Assembly: GCF_000499845.2 (NCBI RefSeq)
Contig: NC_023753.2
Location: 2,108,001 to 2,172,000, forward strand
Length of the DNA stretch: 64,000 nucleotides
Direction: 5' to 3'
Source of the DNA: Phaseolus vulgaris
Taxonomy: Eukaryota; Streptophyta; Magnoliopsida; Fabales; Fabaceae
Part shown: positions 59,820 through 64,000 of the stretch, in pieces
Numbering within the stretch: the stretch's first letter is position 1
How the letters are laid out: each line of letters starts with the position of its first letter
Notes under the pieces: model-generated
Database searches by the model: none
What the model was told of the DNA's origin: nothing
Seen by the model: the letters and a program-made list of their open reading frames with translations, nothing else
Translations under genes and position numbers: made by a program

Positions 59820-62800
59820 AACAAGAGAAAACACTTTTAACAAATATTTTTTATCACCAGCAACAAAAAATAAATGAAACACTACAAATAAGTGTAACCA
59901 GACCTATATTTTTTAACAGAAAATAAATAAATAAATGTAAACCATTTGAAAAATGATCCAATCTTTATATAAAACGAAAAAAACTTTTAAAACTTCTTTC
60001 TAAGAAAAATACAGTAAACTCCTACCAATAATGTCAACTAGCAACACATAATTAAGTAAACACTCAACCAATAACAAGGAAAAACTCAACACTTTAAAAC
60101 AACACTAGTAACTGTAAGAAAAACGAACTGATGTATATTTTGGAACCAAAAACCAAACCTGAATAAGAGATTATACTGTGATTCTTAATAATTTTTTGAA
60201 AATGCATTATTATCTGAAATATTCTATGTAAATATCCTTGCTATGTTCTGAGAAAAAAGAAAAGAAAAAGAACAGCCGCAGGAAAAGTTGATGAAGAAAG
60301 GTTGACTCAGATTTAGCGATGACCGTACATTGCATAAATGAGAGAATGTTTAAAGATGCTGAATGAATTTAGTGTGAATTAATTGGTATCCTAGTTCTTC
60401 ATCTTCTTCGACTACATCAATGATCCTTCTACATCTTTATAAAGAAGGAGAAACTGCACTCTCCTTTTAGTTGTTTCCAATTAATGTTGAAGAAGTCAGG
60501 GATAATTAAAAATCATGAAGATGCTTGCTTTGTAACCCTCACCCAGCAGCCCCACCCCAAGTAATAATAATAATGCAGATCCATATCCCTTTTATAGCAG
60601 CTTTCACAGTAATTTTTTCTGTCACTAACACCTTGCTTTCTCTCGCTGTGTCTTAATTATCTCCTTCGTTAATGTTGCACTAAGTAGTCCTTGTCTCTGC
60701 TCATAACAAAAGAAACAAAAACTTTTTATTTAATCTCCCAAAGCATTTATACTTACCTTTAATCTCTAGGGTATTCATTCTAGCCCATGAAACTTCAACT
60801 GACTTGGTTCCATCCAGTTGAATTTAAACCTTCCCGGTTATGCTTTCAACTTGTTCGCATTAAATCACTCAAAATTTATCTCATTTTAGAGGATTTTAGG
60901 TTTTGAATTTCAAGAAACTCTTTCAAGAAGAATGCTTTTGAAGCACAGAAGTGAGAAGTCCCCCACACACAGTTGTCATTTTAAGTTTTGAGAAACAAAA
61001 ATATAGGTTAAATAGCAATATTCATCTATTCACTAAATTACAATTTTTTCTTCATACTCAAAGGAACAACTGAGGCATTTGTTACGAGGAAAATCTTCAA
61101 TCCACAGGTATCTTGGATACCTAGTGTACGATAGAGTGGTGCTATATACATAGCTTCTTGGAACATCACTTGGCAACCTTTATTGCATGTCTACAAAAGC
61201 CAAATTGAATATATCATATAAACTCAGTTCATTATTGCAGAAGGTAAATACCGAAGATGTAACAGAAGATATAGAAAAGTTCATTACAGAAACTCAATTC
61301 AGGTTCCTTCAGTTCAGCATTTAGTTGAAGATGAGTACACAGGGAAATGAAACCGATAGTGAGTGTTAGAGGTTGTTTCTGCAATTTGCATGATCTCCAT
61401 TTTTCTTTTTAATTTTTACAATTAACTTCACCTACGCTATAAAAAAACATCAACATCCTCTTTAGTATAAAACCTTCATTTGATTAATATGCGATTCGTT
61501 AATGAATCATGACACAGGTGACTTCATACTAAAGAGAAGGTTTCTACTTGCTAGCAAAGGTGTGAGCTCTTTTGGGACCAAAAACTAACGTTTAGAAAAG
61601 AGATGGTGAAGTTTGTTTGGATACTACTTTCTCGAGGTGAAGTTTAGCTTTGTTTGAATGGAATGAATTTAGGTTTTGATTAATCTGGTTTCTATTTTAT
61701 GCAATCGAAGGTATACTGCAATTCCCAATGCCTCCATGAATTGACTGTTTGTATTTTTCTTACATGCGACAGTAACTAGATTAGAACTTGGAATCTTTTA
61801 CATAATATTATCAAAACTAAAAAATTTTCTGCCATTAGATTGTTCTAGTGGGTTGATATCAATACTGAATGGAGTAAACAGTTGTAAAAATTATGTGTTT
61901 TGCAAGAGATCGTCACTTTCCTTAATATTTTAATTGATAATTGATAAATAAAAAATATTATATCGACAAGACATAAAACTAAACTCTTTATGTGCTCATG
62001 TCGATGCAGAAGTGTTGAAATTGTTTGAAATGGTTGGACCAGTTTTTTTTTGTTTGTTTAGGCAGTTGATACTTAATATGGGCATGCAAATCATAGAACA
62101 GTAAAAAAATACAGATTTTCATTGTTATATCGATCAAAGTGCCACAATATTTATTGTTGTAAAATCTTATGAGACGTTATTTTCATATCGTTGAAAATTT
62201 CATCAGCCTCCACAACTAGCATACTACACCAGAATCTCTAACGTCTTGCGTCGATCCAATGCATCTGATAATTAATTAGTTTAGAAAAAAGTTAAACCAT
62301 TCTCTCTGCCTCTAATCACTCTGTGTAAACCAAGGACCCAAATGACCTATCAGAATGTCTTTTGAATTATACTTTATTAAGGTAAATATGTTACAATATG
62401 TTCTTGATGATACTTTGTTTTTCTACAAGATAAATATAAAAAGTATGTTTAATATCAAGGTCATGTTAAGTTGTTTTAAATTGTTTTGAACTGATTTTTG
62501 TCTCAAGCTGAATTTTTTTCAAGAGTAGATTAGTGGGGTTAGGGTGAAATAGACGAAAATTTTGAGTTTCGCGTTTGTATTAAATTGTGAAATTATGAGA
62601 ACTTCTTAAACATTTATCAATTTAGTCAAAATTATTTAGAAATAATTTGTATGTTTGTATAATTTCACTACCAAAAATGCCATTTATTAATAGACATAAC
62701 TTAAATTGTGAAAGTTGAAATATTTTTATGAGACAATTTATATCAATCGAGACTAATCTGTGTCAAAGTCTTTAGGACACATGTCACTATTTATTTTATT

Positions 62801-63580
62801 TTATTTTTATCAGTAAAAAGGAATAAAATAATAAATATGGATATTTTAAGGTATTTCAATTCTATTAAAAATGGTATAATTCCGGTGACGGGCTCTGAGT
62901 GTAACGGGATCTGTGAGTGAGTATAAGATTTGTGTTATGTACTCCGGTGAATATGTGATGTCTTACAAGATATATTTAAATAAAATACTTGTCTTTTTTC
63001 GATTTATGTGAATTGTAATGCCTCTCTCTTATAAATTAAAAAAAATAAATTCTTTTGCTAGTTTCTACTAAATAAAAAACTAATGGGAAGTAATATTTTA
63101 CTAATATATTGATAAAAAAAACTCTTTACACGATCACATGTTAGTTAAGAAATCTTTAAATATTGTTAATGAACAAATATCATGACTGCATGTGCTACTG
63201 TATCAAAATTTTGTCGTTTCAACAGTACTATTTCTCATTTTTTTTTATTGGAAAAAAATAATTTATTTATCTTGAGACACTGGATCTCAACCTTATACAC
63301 AAAATTATCATGCTGATAAAAAAAATACACAAAATTATAAATGTTTGTAATCATACCCCTCAGCATGTAATGCATAATCCAAATGTGCTGTCCTCCTCAC
63401 AGAATTTATTACCATCTCTCATTTTTCTTAAACAATAAAACTGCAACAACCTATGCTATTAAGTTGTCGATTCTTCTTCTTCTTCTTCTTCAAAAAGTTG
63501 TTGACTGCAGAGCTTAATGCTAATCAGGATGATACACAGATCAGTTTTTAGTTGGTTGATTCCGACATTGTTGAATCTGA
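59820..63580. other. Intergenic region with a second TATA-like site
   Basis: On the minus strand GCTATAAAAGGGATATGG near 60585-60602 looks like a good TATA box, but the roughly 400 bases below it hold no long ORF. A small inverted repeat AAGGAGAAACTGCACTCTCC lies near 60446-60466. 'cactaccaaaaatgccattt' at 62668 resembles one terminus of another CACTA-like element without a partner. No gene supported. Confidence 0.4.
63471..63491. repeat. (TTC)n microsatellite
   Basis: About seven TTC/CTT trinucleotides in a row. Confidence 0.85.
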
Positions 63581-63611
63581 TTACAGGAAAATGAAGATGA
63601 AGTGGTGTGTT

Positions 63612-63630
63612 AGTGAAATATATATAGTGT
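63612..63630 (-). promoter_or_regulatory. TATA-like promoter element, minus strand
   Basis: The minus strand reads ACACACTATATATATTTCAC. Sequence below it starts with ATGTCGGAATCAACCAACTAA (six codons) near 63567, too short for a gene. It may drive a transcript with a long leader or a non-coding RNA. The minus ORFs at 63581-63997 lie mostly upstream of this element and are low in complexity. Confidence 0.35.
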
Positions 63631-64000
63631 GTTTTTGGTTTGAGGAAGTGTTAAGTTTTTTAGGAGAATATTTAAGTATGTGGCGAATAAAGGAAGTGAA
63701 AGAAGAAGTTTGTGTTGTGTTGTGATTGAACATTGAAAGGCAATGACAGATGGCAAATGTTGTAGGAGGGGAAGGTTGGGCCGGGCAAGCAAAGATAGAG
63801 GCACAGCACAGTGTATCTGTCTGAGAAGAGAAGACACTTTCCATTGCATTGATGTTCATGCAGGCAATAATAGTGTATAGCAGAGTTCCAATGGTGGACG
63901 CATGCAGATGCAACACATCAGAGAGCACGTATATGTGTACATAGTGGACCATATTGGTATGGAACCAACTTTCCCAAAACAGAAAAAGGAGAGCCATGAA

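Noticed and set aside
63581..63997. 138-codon minus ORF with hydrophobic start
   Set aside because: It lies mostly upstream of a TATA-like element on the same strand and is Ser/Thr/Phe-rich low-complexity sequence without a domain.
1..64000. CRISPR arrays, operons, riboswitches, phage or known microRNA sequences
   Set aside because: The sequence is clearly plant nuclear DNA, and I compared it by eye with common conserved plant microRNAs (such as miR156, 160, 164, 166, 171, 172, 319, 390, 393, 396) without a match.

Overview
The window looks like nuclear DNA from a flowering plant, most likely a phaseoloid legume (a Phaseolus, Vigna or Glycine relative). The base composition is very AT-rich, genes are sparse and split by introns, and repeats of kinds I associate with legumes fill the space between them. 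The legume call rests mainly on the JAGGED-like protein and on LTR/TRIM sequences of the 'gagatccca(c/t)atcgacta' type. It is an inference from memory, not a database match.

Four protein-coding genes can be supported. (1) 15595-16053, minus: a single-exon gene for a small acidic, Trp-rich protein with a Gln run, with its own TATA box. (2) 24297-25056, minus: a three-exon gene for a 177-residue plant protein of unknown function, with a probable 5' UTR intron and a promoter near 25.74 kb. (3) 30843-33738, minus: four coding exons for plastid ribosomal protein L15 (uL15c). (4) 48925-50754, plus: five exons for a JAGGED-type C2H2 zinc-finger regulator of lateral-organ growth. Exon joins were worked out by hand from splice sites and reading-frame continuity. 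The genes do not form an operon or an obvious pathway; each appears to be independently transcribed.

The rest is repeats and sequence in which I see no gene. 0-13 kb holds two broken tandem tRNA-Cys copies, a 2.1 kb array of about 160-bp repeats, TRIM/LTR remnants and a decayed Ty1-copia pol fragment. 13-30 kb holds a possible LINE zinc-domain remnant, genes 1 and 2 and long plain AT-rich stretches. 36 kb carries a 369-bp MULE-like MITE with 9-bp target duplications. 37.7-38.5 kb is a LINE 3' remnant. 40-57.5 kb contains six related CACTA-type fold-back MITEs, a TRIM-like element, a 31-bp minisatellite beside an AAT-rich simple repeat, JAGGED, and a second Ty1-copia remnant. 58-64 kb has LINE-tail sequence, three TATA-like promoters with no convincing ORF behind them, and a hairpin near 59.7 kb.

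Most points worth a second look are in the JAGGED gene (a start codon apparently split by intron 1, and a GC-AG intron), the fold-back MITE cluster, the MULE-like MITE made of repeated palindromes, and the 160-bp array. I did not find a clearly new biological system.
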